64,000 bases of DNA from Gammaproteobacteria bacterium (GTDB lineage Bacteria; Pseudomonadota; Gammaproteobacteria; Pseudomonadales; Azotimanducaceae), in assembly GCA_020832085.1 (NCBI GenBank), contig JAFIFJ010000006.1, forward strand, positions 32,914-96,913, written 5' to 3'. A program made the translations under genes and the position numbers. Of the stretch, positions 1 through 8,738 are shown piece after piece (within the stretch, counting starts at the first letter, position 1; each line of letters starts with the position of its first letter). The notes beneath the pieces are model-generated. The model worked only from the letters and a program-made list of their open reading frames with translations, was not told the DNA's origin and made no database searches.

Positions 1-3000
1 GGCAATCTGACCAGCAGCGTTTTCACCCTCAATGACGGAATTATCACGATCAACAACAGCCTCACGCGGCTTCTGAGGGGCTCGACTACGGTCGAAGGGC
101 GCCTCTGGAGGATTGGTGCAGGCAGCACGTTGCGGCTCGAGGACAGCACTCACGTCGCGCAGTCGGGCGTCCGCTTTGAGGGTGCCGGTACGCTTCAGGT
201 TAATCCGGGCGCGGCTCTTGAAGCCGAAGATGTCCTGTTCGTCGACAACCTGCTGTTGAACGGAGGCTTGGTCGGGGGCATCGGCGAGACGCTCATTGAG
301 GGCAGCTTCATCTGGAACTCCGGAACCATTGGCTCAGAGGACGAGTTTGGGGACCTCACTTTGTTGTCCGGCAGCAGCGCGCTGCTGACGACAGCAGGCC
401 TCAAGGTGATCAACGGCGCCTCGCTGCTGTTTGATGTTGGGTCGACTGCGATCTGGGACGGCGGCGAGATTCAGCTCGTCGATTTCGCCCTGCTTCAGGT
501 GCTTGGTGACTTCACTATCCGCACCGACAGCGATATCGCCAGCCCGGATGAAACAGGGTTCTTTGGCAGTCAGGGGGCGGTGACCAAGGACACGACGATC
601 GGCACGACGCGCTTTCTGGTTCCTTTCGCAAACGACGGCAGCCTGACTGCACTGAGTGGAACCATCTCCCTGGAGCGGGACGGGATTCACTTTGGAGACT
701 TCTTTGTGTTGCCGCCGGCGGAGATCCTGTTCATTGGTGACCACCAGCTTTTTGGGGCGTTCGAGAATCTCGGCGACCAGGTTTTCACTGATGCGACGAT
801 GACCATCGATGGTCCTTTCTTTGCCGGCAACGTGATCATCCGGGACTTCAGCAACATCACCTTCAACGGCACCTACACCGCGGCCTCCACGTCGATCCTC
901 AACAACAGCACTGCCGAGTTCCTGTTCGCCGCCAGCACTGGCGACCTGACCGTGATGTCAGGCAGCGACATTCAGGGCCCCGGTACGCTCACGGTCACCG
1001 GCAACGCCATGATCGACCAGCTCCTGCTGACGCGGCCGGGCGACACGGTTTTCAACAACACCTCGATGCTGGTGGCCAACAACATTTTCGCCGCTGGCCC
1101 CGGCCGGCTCAGCCTCAACGGCTCGGCGAACGTCGATGGTTTGGTGCTGGCCGGCACTGAAGTCAGCGTGGGCGGCAACCTGCAGGTCGGGAGCGTTCTC
1201 GTTGACAGCGGCGGCGTCTTTACCGGCGCGGGTAACACGCAGGTGACCGGCTTCCTGGATCTCGAGAACAGTGCCGGACTGACGGGTGGCCGCATCGACG
1301 GCGCCGGCAACATCTCCGTCCAGGGCGAGTTCCGCTGGGTCGATGGTGTCGTCGCCGGAACCGGCGTGCTCGACATCGCCCCTGGCGGCCGCGTCATCAC
1401 CAACCCGGGCGCATTGTTGACGGTGCAGGATCGGACGCTGCGCAACCGTTCAGACCTCGGTTTCGAGTTCGTCGACGTGCAACTCGCGCTGAACGGGACC
1501 GCCGTGCTCGACAACCAGGGCCGCATGAGCCTCGAAGTCACGCCCGAGACCTTCCTGAACTTCCTTCCCGGTCCCGGCATGGTGCTGAACTCCGGCAGTT
1601 TCGAGGTCACGGCCTCCGGCAGCAACGTCATTATCCCGAACCGCTTCGACAACTCCGGCAGCGTCACGCTGAATTCAGGTTTCCTGCGCATGCAGGGAGG
1701 CGGCATGCACTCCGGCAGTTTCCTGATGGTTGGCCCGATCGATATCACGACCTCCGGCCGCCTGCGCTTCGGCGGAAACCATGTGCTCAGCGCCGGGAGT
1801 GCTCTCCTGGGGGGGAGCTTCGGGGTGGATAACGGGACTACGACCATCAACGGCACCATCGATCTCGACGCCATGTTCGTGACGGCCGGCAACGCCGCCG
1901 CACCGGGTCGCCTGATCATCAACAGCGACGCCGACTTGCTGCAGTTCTCGCTCATCGACGGCAACCCGCAGGATGACCTGGTACCGATGCTCAGTGGTTC
2001 GGGCAACATCTCGGTCGCGAACGCGTTTTTCTGGGACAGCGGCACCATCGGCGGCACCGGCAGCTTCGTCATCGCCGACACGGCACAGGTGAGCCAGTTC
2101 GGTCTCAGCGAGTCGCGGCCCGTGGGCACGCCTATTCCCCTGCTGACCCTTTCCGGCCGTACCTTCAGCACCGCCATTTCGGATGCCCTCCTCGATCGCG
2201 GTCGCCTGCAGATCGTCAACGGCGGTGTGTTCGAGAACAGCGGTGGCTTCACCTTCGGAACGGCCGGGGGCTCGCCATTCACCATTGAAGGCGGCACCGG
2301 CGGCATCTTCCGCAATACCGGCACGTTGACCGGTGCGTCTGGCCTGATCTTCGGTACGACCACGCAGAACTCCGGGACCCTTCAAGTTCCGAACCTCAGC
2401 CTGGCTACGGGCATGACGCTGACCCAGAACGGCGGCAGCATCACGACCCCGGGGACCTTCGACGTGCGCGGGACGCTGACGCAGCAGGCCGGAACCCTCT
2501 CTGCCGGTACCATTCAGTTCCCTGCCGGGGGCAGTGCCATGCTCAGCGGCACGCTCACCGCCAATGCGGCGGCCATCAGTGGCGGCAGCCTCGGCATCGG
2601 CGGCACGGCGAACATCGGCATGCTCGGTCTGTCCGCGGGCAACCTCGGCGGCCCGGGGGTGATCAATGTGTCGAACCGTGTCGACTGGATCGGCGGCGCC
2701 ATCAACGGCGTCGGCACGCTGAACCTCGGTAGCGCCAGTACCGGCACCATCAGCGGCGCCGGCCGGACCCTCACAGGATTCACGCTCAACAATGCCGGGA
2801 CCCTGGCGCTCGGCAGCAATCTGGCGCTCGCCGGAGGTGCGACCCTGCGCAACACTGGCACGCTCAACATTGCCGGAGCCGGAGGTGCGGGCGTGACCCT
2901 CAGTGGCTCGGCGGCGGAGACCCTCGACAACGGTGGCAGCCTCGTGGCCTCGACGCCACTCACTCTGGGCGTCAGGACCGTCACCGGGGGTGGGTTCACC

Positions 3001-3777
3001 GCGCCGACCCTAACGCTCTCGGCCAATACCCCCATGTCGGTCATCGGCGGCAGCATGAATGTGGCCGGCACTTTCGCCGTGGCCGGCGACCTCATGCTGC
3101 TCGGCGGCTCCCTGGCGGCGACGACCACGAACGTGACCGGCAGCATCGGCGGCATCGGTACGGTCACCGGCAACCTGAACAATTCGGGCATCCTCAGTCC
3201 GGGCACCTCGCCGGGTGAGTTCACCATCGACGGCAACTTCACCCAGAGCGATCTCGGGACGCTGGTCATCGAATTCGACGGTGACGTGTCTGAGCCTGGC
3301 GTCGACTTCGATCTGTTGACGATCACGGGCAGCGCCAGCTTCGACGGCACGCTGGAACTGATCGCGCTCGAGGGCTTCTCGGGCACCTTTGGCACCAGCT
3401 TCCAGCCCATCACCTACGCCAGCGCGACAGGGGGCTTCGCCCGCATCGTGCAGCCTGGCGAGGGCATTCAGTTCACGCCCATGTTCGGCCCGAACGGCCT
3501 GACTGCGGAAGTCACCGCAGCGCTGAATCCGGACGGCACGGCCAACATCGACACAGACAATCCGCCGATTCCCATCGATCGGGAGCAGGCGGAGCTGTTC
3601 GCTGATGCCGTGGCCCGCAGCCGCGGCACCACCCAGGAAAAGATCGAAACCACGAACACGACCGTGACCCTCAGCAACGAGCAGCAGCAGGTGGAAGAGG
3701 AGTGTGCGGAACACCTCGACCGGCCCGATGCCACCGGCGACAGTACCGGCCAGGGCGTCGGCTGCAGGAGCATGTGA
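1..3777 (+). CDS. TpsA-type giant exoprotein (two-partner secretion), 5' partial
   Basis: The reading frame is open from base 1, so the N-terminus, including any TPS secretion domain, lies outside the window. The 1258 visible residues are low in lysine and full of Gly, Asn, Ser and Thr in short repeats such as NNSGTL and GGSL, as expected of a right-handed beta-helix adhesin or hemagglutinin. Residues encoded from about 3180 (SGILSPGTSPGEFTIDGNF and on) match the closing segment common in autotransporter and TPS passengers. The last 25 residues hold two cysteines (codons at 3703 and 3763) separated by 19 residues. The stop is one base from the tpsB start, so the product is presumably exported by that TpsB to the cell surface or outside. 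No beta-barrel translocator is fused to it. Adhesin is the likely role; the ligand cannot be read from the sequence. Confidence 0.85.
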   Translation, partial: GNLTSSVFTLNDGIITINNSLTRLLRGSTTVEGRLWRIGAGSTLRLEDSTHVAQSGVRFEGAGTLQVNPGAALEAEDVLFVDNLLLNGGLVGGIGETLIEGSFIWNSGTIGSEDEFGDLTLLSGSSALLTTAGLKVINGASLLFDVGSTAIWDGGEIQLVDFALLQVLGDFTIRTDSDIASPDETGFFGSQGAVTKDTTIGTTRFLVPFANDGSLTALSGTISLERDGIHFGDFFVLPPAEILFIGDHQLFGAFENLGDQVFTDATMTIDGPFFAGNVIIRDFSNITFNGTYTAASTSILNNSTAEFLFAASTGDLTVMSGSDIQGPGTLTVTGNAMIDQLLLTRPGDTVFNNTSMLVANNIFAAGPGRLSLNGSANVDGLVLAGTEVSVGGNLQVGSVLVDSGGVFTGAGNTQVTGFLDLENSAGLTGGRIDGAGNISVQGEFRWVDGVVAGTGVLDIAPGGRVITNPGALLTVQDRTLRNRSDLGFEFVDVQLALNGTAVLDNQGRMSLEVTPETFLNFLPGPGMVLNSGSFEVTASGSNVIIPNRFDNSGSVTLNSGFLRMQGGGMHSGSFLMVGPIDITTSGRLRFGGNHVLSAGSALLGGSFGVDNGTTTINGTIDLDAMFVTAGNAAAPGRLIINSDADLLQFSLIDGNPQDDLVPMLSGSGNISVANAFFWDSGTIGGTGSFVIADTAQVSQFGLSESRPVGTPIPLLTLSGRTFSTAISDALLDRGRLQIVNGGVFENSGGFTFGTAGGSPFTIEGGTGGIFRNTGTLTGASGLIFGTTTQNSGTLQVPNLSLATGMTLTQNGGSITTPGTFDVRGTLTQQAGTLSAGTIQFPAGGSAMLSGTLTANAAAISGGSLGIGGTANIGMLGLSAGNLGGPGVINVSNRVDWIGGAINGVGTLNLGSASTGTISGAGRTLTGFTLNNAGTLALGSNLALAGGATLRNTGTLNIAGAGGAGVTLSGSAAETLDNGGSLVASTPLTLGVRTVTGGGFTAPTLTLSANTPMSVIGGSMNVAGTFAVAGDLMLLGGSLAATTTNVTGSIGGIGTVTGNLNNSGILSPGTSPGEFTIDGNFTQSDLGTLVIEFDGDVSEPGVDFDLLTITGSASFDGTLELIALEGFSGTFGTSFQPITYASATGGFARIVQPGEGIQFTPMFGPNGLTAEVTAALNPDGTANIDTDNPPIPIDREQAELFADAVARSRGTTQEKIETTNTTVTLSNEQQQVEEECAEHLDRPDATGDSTGQGVGCRSM

Positions 3778-3778
3778 G

Positions 3779-5347
3779 ATGAGCCGATTCCTGCAGGAAA
3801 GCCTCCGTCCCCTCGCGCTGAGCGGTCTGCTGCTTGCCGCCCCGGCTCTACTGGCGCAGGACCCCAGTGGTGGTGACGTGGTCTATTTCACCGTCGACCG
3901 TCTTGTCGTCACCGGTGACAATCCACTGTCTGCTGCGGAAACCGACGCACTGCTGGCACCTTATCTGGGGGAGCAGGCGGGCCTGCTCGGTCTGCAGAAC
4001 GCGGCCGATGTCCTCGAACAGGCCATGCGCGCCCGCGGCTACAACTTCTATCAGGTGGTGATTCCTCCCCAGCGGGGCCGACGCGAGTTCGAACTCCGTG
4101 TCCTGCAGTTCGTGGTCGGTGACATCAACGTCGAAGGCAACACGCACTTCGATGCTGACAACATTCGCGCCATGGTGCCCTCGCTGGCCAGCGGTGAGAC
4201 GCCCGACAGCCGGCGTCTCACGCGCGACCTGCAGCGCGCCAACCGCCACCCGTCCAAGCGTCTGGCGCTCACCATGCGCCGCAGTGAGCTGCCGGACGCC
4301 GTGGATACCCTGGTGACCGTGCGTGACGAAAGCCCACACACGGTGTTCCTGTCGCTGAACAACCGCGGCTCCCGGGACAGCGGCAAGGAACGGCTCACGG
4401 CAGGCTATCAGTACAGCAATCTGTTCGGGCTCGATCAGGTGCTGACGGCCAGCTACACGACCTCACCGGGGAACTGGTCCGACGTGGCCCAGTACGGCCT
4501 CACCTGGAAGATTCCGTTCAACACCATCGCCACGGATCTGACCTTGATCGGCAGCTATTCGGACGTGGACTCAGGCCTCGTCGCCGACTTCTTCGACGTC
4601 ACCGGCCAGGGTACCGTCGTCGGGGCCGTGGTCGAACACACGCTGCTCAACCGGGGCCGTTACGGCCATCGCATTGGCGCCTCGCTGTTCGACAAGCAGT
4701 TCGACAACGATGTGAACTTCCTCGGCCAGCAGATCGGTGCCGATGTCCGGTCACGGCCGGTGACCCTGCGCTACGACGGTGAATGGCTGCGTGACGATGG
4801 CAACTTCGGTTTCCATGTGGCGTGGCTCAGGAATGTGACCGCCGGCAGTAACAACTCGTCAGCGGCCTACACGGCGGCGCGGGCGGGCGCCAAACCCGGC
4901 TGGGACGCCTGGCAGGCCGGCGCCTTCATGGATCTGCGGGTCGGACAGGGCTGGTTGCTGCGCGCGCGTCTTTCCGGACAGTACGCGGGCGAGCCGCTGA
5001 TCGCCGGTGAACAGTTCGGCCTTGGCGGTGCAGATTCCGTACGCGGCTTCCTGCCGCGGGAGGCATCCGCCGACGATGGCATTGCCGGCACCGTGGAGTT
5101 GTGGATTCCGCCGCCGAGCGCGACGCTGCAGGTGCTGGGCTTCGTCGACGTCGCCCGCGGCTGGCGCGATCAGGTCCTGGTCGGCGAGGACGACAAGCCT
5201 TCGCTTGCCAGCGCTGGCGTGGCCATGCGTTGGCAGCCCATCCGATGGCTGCGGGTCAATCTGGATTGGGGCTACGTCCTCGATGGTGTCGGCCGCGTCG
5301 AGAGCGGCGACCACCGGGTCCATTTCAATCTGACCGCGGTGCTCTGA
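3779..5347 (+). CDS. TpsB outer-membrane transporter (ShlB/FhaC/HecB family)
   Basis: This is a 522-residue two-partner secretion transporter. A signal peptide (about residues 1-26, ending PALLAQD) is followed by two POTRA domains: a ShlB-type one at about 33-105 (FTVDRLVVTGDNPLS...) and a second at about 115-190. A C-terminal 16-strand barrel follows, with the conserved loop-6 motif VRGF near residue 421 and a terminal hydrophobic residue. ATG 3779 is chosen because it gives a clean signal peptide and follows the tpsA stop by one base; an upstream in-frame GTG at 3704 would lie inside tpsA. The protein should export the adjacent TpsA. It is closely similar along its length to the second TpsB at 20668-22221, including identical stretches such as PYLGEQAGLLGLQNAA and RANRHPSKRLALTM. 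Confidence 0.93.
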   Translation: MSRFLQESLRPLALSGLLLAAPALLAQDPSGGDVVYFTVDRLVVTGDNPLSAAETDALLAPYLGEQAGLLGLQNAADVLEQAMRARGYNFYQVVIPPQRGRREFELRVLQFVVGDINVEGNTHFDADNIRAMVPSLASGETPDSRRLTRDLQRANRHPSKRLALTMRRSELPDAVDTLVTVRDESPHTVFLSLNNRGSRDSGKERLTAGYQYSNLFGLDQVLTASYTTSPGNWSDVAQYGLTWKIPFNTIATDLTLIGSYSDVDSGLVADFFDVTGQGTVVGAVVEHTLLNRGRYGHRIGASLFDKQFDNDVNFLGQQIGADVRSRPVTLRYDGEWLRDDGNFGFHVAWLRNVTAGSNNSSAAYTAARAGAKPGWDAWQAGAFMDLRVGQGWLLRARLSGQYAGEPLIAGEQFGLGGADSVRGFLPREASADDGIAGTVELWIPPPSATLQVLGFVDVARGWRDQVLVGEDDKPSLASAGVAMRWQPIRWLRVNLDWGYVLDGVGRVESGDHRVHFNLTAVL

Positions 5348-5351
5348 CGCC

Positions 5352-6191
5352 ATGAACGCAGACAACCTCATGTTCGCACCACGGATGCTGGCCTGCTGGG
5401 CGCTGCTCGCCATCGGTCTGCTGCTGCTCGTTCCCGACGCCAGGGCGGACGATGCCATCGCGGGACGCGTCCTGCTCAGTATCGGCACGCCGACTGCGGT
5501 CGGCGCGGATGGCAGGGAGCGAGCGGTGCAACGTGGTGCTGCAGTGCGGCGTGGCGACACCCTGCGGACCGGTCCGAGCGATCGTGTACAGATCCGCTTC
5601 ACCGACGGCTCGCGGCTGGCGATGCGTCCGGATTCCGAGATTTCGGTGGATGACTATGCCTTTTCCGAAACTGCGGCACCCACCGAGGCCCGGGTTAGCA
5701 TGAGCCTGAACCGGGGTGGCTTCCGGACCATCACCGGGGGCGTCGCCGAACGCAATCCGGCCAGCTATCGGGTGCAGACGCCGTTCGCCGTCATCGGCGT
5801 GCGCGGAACCGACTGGTCGGCGGTGATCGATGATCTCGGCGAGGGGGACAACCTGATCCTCGGGGTGAACGAGGGGGGAATCTTTGCTGAGAACGACGGC
5901 GGGTCCATCGATCTTGGCGACGGTGCCGACTTCGATTTCGCGGTGGTCCGCTCCTTCGCCGAATTGCCGGAAGGACTGCCGTCCATGCCACCGGTGCTCC
6001 AGACGATGCTGCAGACGCCCATGCCGGACGGGGATGACGCGGCGGCCGGCCCGGACGGTGATCCGGAGATCATCATCGGCGTCGAGGGCGACGATGAAGG
6101 CGATACGGATGGTGCGGTGGTCATGCTGTTGACTGCAGACAGCAGCGACGAGGACGCGCCGGTGTTTGAAATCAGGCAGCGCTGTCTTTAG
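5352..6191 (+). CDS. FecR-domain periplasmic protein of the first TPS locus
   Basis: A 279-residue protein with an N-terminal signal or anchor segment (about residues 10-33, ending DARAD), then a FecR domain at about 50-180. The domain shows the usual order: RRGDTLRTG, a FTDGSRLAMRPDSE core, RGGFRTITG, then TPFAVIGVRGTDW. An acidic Asp/Glu-rich region and a tail ending DAPVFEIRQRCL complete it. Classical FecR proteins span the inner membrane and signal to an ECF sigma factor, but no FecI-type sigma gene and no second membrane segment are visible here. The start is four bases after the tpsB stop, so it is the third gene of the tpsA-tpsB-fecR operon. A role in assembling, anchoring or sensing the exoprotein is inference. 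The same tail recurs in the FecR protein at 22221-23042. Confidence 0.85.
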   Translation: MNADNLMFAPRMLACWALLAIGLLLLVPDARADDAIAGRVLLSIGTPTAVGADGRERAVQRGAAVRRGDTLRTGPSDRVQIRFTDGSRLAMRPDSEISVDDYAFSETAAPTEARVSMSLNRGGFRTITGGVAERNPASYRVQTPFAVIGVRGTDWSAVIDDLGEGDNLILGVNEGGIFAENDGGSIDLGDGADFDFAVVRSFAELPEGLPSMPPVLQTMLQTPMPDGDDAAAGPDGDPEIIIGVEGDDEGDTDGAVVMLLTADSSDEDAPVFEIRQRCL

Positions 6192-6273
6192 CCGACCCCA
6201 ACACCGGGCTGCTTTATCCTGCCGCCGACTTCAACCTCAGGACGTCAAATTTCATCCCGGCGAGGGGAAGTGA

Positions 6274-7212
6274 TCAGCCGAAGCCCAGCGCTAGGCGCTG
6301 CATTGCGTCGAGATCCCCGCAGGCGGAGGGCAGGGCGGGAAGCTGCAACTTGTAGCGGGTCTCCGTGGGAGCGTCCAACGGCATGTAATGGAAGGTGAGC
6401 ACGAGCCGATCGTGCGTATTGCCACGGCTGCCGTAGTGAAGGCAGCGCGAGCTGTCCAGGATGACGCCACTGCCCTCTGGTCCGAGCACCCGTTCGACGT
6501 CGCGAATGGCGCCGCTGCCTTCCACCGCCGCATCGCTGATGCGGCCACTGTTGTGGCCGAGTGCCGTTCTCGCTTGCTGCGATCGCTGCGCGGGAATGTA
6601 ATGCAGCGGTCCCTGCTCGGCGGTCACCTCCAGACAGTTCAGTTGAACCTTGACCTGCCGGGGCGCGAGTTCGTCGATGTGCCAGGCCTGACTGGATTTG
6701 GACGACTCATTGGGCGGTGTCCACCACAGCGCCATGCCTTCCACGATGGGCACGGTACCGAGGTAGCGGCTCGCTGCGTCCAGGAGCGGGCGGGCCACGG
6801 CGAAACGCAGCAGGTCCGGATGCTGGGCGAACTCGTTGCCCGCCACCAACGACAGCAGGAAGGGCTTGTTGCGGTTGCGCTGCAGAAGGGCTTCTCCCTC
6901 GCCTCGCGCGCGAAATGCTGCGTAGAGTTCGGCGCAGCGTTGTGCCGTTTCGATGGCACCGGGAAGCTCAGCGGGGAGAAACTGCCGGCAGGCCCGATCC
7001 TCGTCCAGGGCGATGGCTTCCGGAGCCGGCTCGGGCAGAGCCTTCGCCAGCGCGGCGCGCTGGGCGATCTGTTCGCGGACGGTCAGGCGTTTGGCTGCGC
7101 TGAGCACCGTGTGCAGCCAGGGTCGCGGCAGAGCAAGGAGCTGCAGCCCCCGGTAGATGGGTCTGGCGTTGAAGGGCCGGCGTGGCACTGAGGATGAAGT
7201 TGTCGTAGTCAT
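6274..7212 (-). CDS. PhyH-like Fe(II)/2-oxoglutarate dioxygenase family protein
   Basis: A 312-residue protein starting MTTTTSSSVPRR. The double-stranded beta-helix signature is visible as HxD in AWHIDELAP, followed after about 85 residues by a distal histidine in CLHYGSRGNTHDRL and the strand VLTFHYMP. This spacing fits the phytanoyl-CoA dioxygenase group, which hydroxylates lipid or small-molecule substrates using iron and 2-oxoglutarate. The frame stays open upstream to 7467, but that stretch overlaps the neighbouring gene and looks non-native, so ATG 7212 is preferred despite a weak ribosome site. It lies downstream of a sulfotransferase and a surface-carbohydrate gene on the same strand, suggesting a role in modifying a surface glycan or lipid. 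The substrate is unknown. Confidence 0.72.
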   Translation of the reverse strand: MTTTTSSSVPRRPFNARPIYRGLQLLALPRPWLHTVLSAAKRLTVREQIAQRAALAKALPEPAPEAIALDEDRACRQFLPAELPGAIETAQRCAELYAAFRARGEGEALLQRNRNKPFLLSLVAGNEFAQHPDLLRFAVARPLLDAASRYLGTVPIVEGMALWWTPPNESSKSSQAWHIDELAPRQVKVQLNCLEVTAEQGPLHYIPAQRSQQARTALGHNSGRISDAAVEGSGAIRDVERVLGPEGSGVILDSSRCLHYGSRGNTHDRLVLTFHYMPLDAPTETRYKLQLPALPSACGDLDAMQRLALGFG

Positions 7213-7357
7213 TACATGCACCGCACGAGTGTCGGAGCCGGAGGGGCAGGGTACAGCGCTGCGCCCCGGCAACTCCAGAGCTTGCCAGGAGCCTGCTTGC
7301 GGCCTGCTTCGAGGACGACACGGCCCAGCAGTCGCCCCCTCGTCCTGCATCGACATC

Positions 7358-8731
7358 TCAGTCCGCTGCCAGTTCGAAGGCACTTTCGGCGAAGGGCCGG
7401 ACCTTGACGCCATCGAAGCGCTGCAGCAGTTCGCCGAACCGCGCCACGGCGTTCTCCACCTCGGCAATCTCCACGTCCGGGAAGATGCGGGCGCGGTACT
7501 TGGGATGCTGTTTGCTCAAGGGCAGCACTTCGAGTGCTTTGCGGGTGGCGCGGCGGGCCCCGGCGTGGATCACTGCACCGGCCCGGGCCACCGGGTCGAC
7601 CGCTGGTGGAGGTGCCGCTGCCACAGGCTCCAGGGCATCGAGGATGCGCTCGCAGGCCATGGGGCCGTCCACTGAGGCAATGTGCCGGCGGATCCTGTTC
7701 CGGCGGCAGGCCAGCAGGGCGTCGAATTCGCAGCGCTGGCCGGCACGGACCTTCTCGACGGCGGTGAACAGGCTGTCGCAGTCGAAGGCCTGCACGCTCA
7801 GGGAATTGGGCAAGTCGAAATCGAAGTCCTCGGACACCACGGGCCGATAGGCAATGGCCGGTCGGTCGAGGAGATAGCTCTCCACCGCTGTGGTACAGCC
7901 GTTGTGCACCGTCGCCATGGCGGCCTGCAGCCAGGCTGCGATATTGCCCCGGTGGACGACCTGGACATGGCTGTGCTCGGCCGCAATGCGGTGCCAGAGA
8001 TCCGCGTTCTCCGAAGGATGGGGGCGGATCACGATGGGCAGATCCGGAAAGCACCGCGCCAGTTCCGGGACCATGCGCTGGAAGTGTTCGAACAGTGCCG
8101 CCTTGTGGGCCGCCAGCCCGATGCGGGGGTCCTCGGCCGTCGTCACAGCGGCGCCGCCGTCGCGCAGCAGCCGCTGCTGGCGGTTCTGCTGGTCGAAGAA
8201 ATGGTTCAAACGGGAAAAATTGGTATTGATGAGCAGGAAATCACCGAATTCCTCTCGCAGTGCCTGGGCCTCCGCGGAGAAAAAGCCGCGCAGCTCCGGG
8301 CGCAGGAGGTCGGTTCGGGGATTGCCGGTAATGGCGAGGTCGGGCCCGCCAAAGCTTGGGTGGGCACTCAGGGCGGCGGCGTTTTCCTCGCCCCAGGTCA
8401 GCAGCAGCTGGGGCATGTTGAGGGTCACATCGCCGATCTTGGTGAGGCGATAGAGATCAGGGTTGGCATAGACCAGACCCTCTTCGTCCCAGGCCGTCAG
8501 GCGATGCCCCAGGTTGCAGACGATGCGGTAGAAGTGGGCATTGCGGTAGGTCAGGCTTTTGCCCACATACGTGCCTAGGGGAATCTGTGCCGCCTGAAAG
8601 TCCAGGCTGCGTTTGGAGCCGACGAAGACGCGCCAGCCGCGCTCCGCCGCATGGCAGGCAAGGAGCAATTTGGCGTCGAATTCACGTACCCGCGTCTCGC
8701 AGGGGAGGATGAGCGATGGGTTCGAGTTCAT
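7358..8731 (-). CDS. surface carbohydrate biosynthesis protein (glycosyltransferase-B-like fold)
   Basis: A 457-residue protein beginning MNSNPSLILPCETRVREFDAK. The N-terminal half matches the surface carbohydrate biosynthesis family: an opening strand, HAAERGWRVFVGS, then TWGEENAAAL and ITGNPRTDLLRPE. The C-terminal half carries the nucleotide-sugar or CDP-binding type segment VIRPHPSEN and VHNGCTTAVESYLLDRP, shared with CDP-glycerol glycerophosphotransferases and Kdo-type transferases. It starts seven bases after the sulfotransferase stop, so the two are almost certainly co-transcribed. The product probably helps build a capsule or O-antigen unit in the cytoplasm. The donor and acceptor are unknown. 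Confidence 0.78.
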   Translation of the reverse strand: MNSNPSLILPCETRVREFDAKLLLACHAAERGWRVFVGSKRSLDFQAAQIPLGTYVGKSLTYRNAHFYRIVCNLGHRLTAWDEEGLVYANPDLYRLTKIGDVTLNMPQLLLTWGEENAAALSAHPSFGGPDLAITGNPRTDLLRPELRGFFSAEAQALREEFGDFLLINTNFSRLNHFFDQQNRQQRLLRDGGAAVTTAEDPRIGLAAHKAALFEHFQRMVPELARCFPDLPIVIRPHPSENADLWHRIAAEHSHVQVVHRGNIAAWLQAAMATVHNGCTTAVESYLLDRPAIAYRPVVSEDFDFDLPNSLSVQAFDCDSLFTAVEKVRAGQRCEFDALLACRRNRIRRHIASVDGPMACERILDALEPVAAAPPPAVDPVARAGAVIHAGARRATRKALEVLPLSKQHPKYRARIFPDVEIAEVENAVARFGELLQRFDGVKVRPFAESAFELAAD

Positions 8732-8738
8732 TGCGGCC

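Noticed and set aside
972..2363. Long minus-strand open frame (463 codons) opposite the first tpsA
   Set aside because: Its translation is Pro/Arg/Ser/Met-rich with no domain or signal. It mirrors the codon periodicity of the GC-rich tpsA on the other strand.
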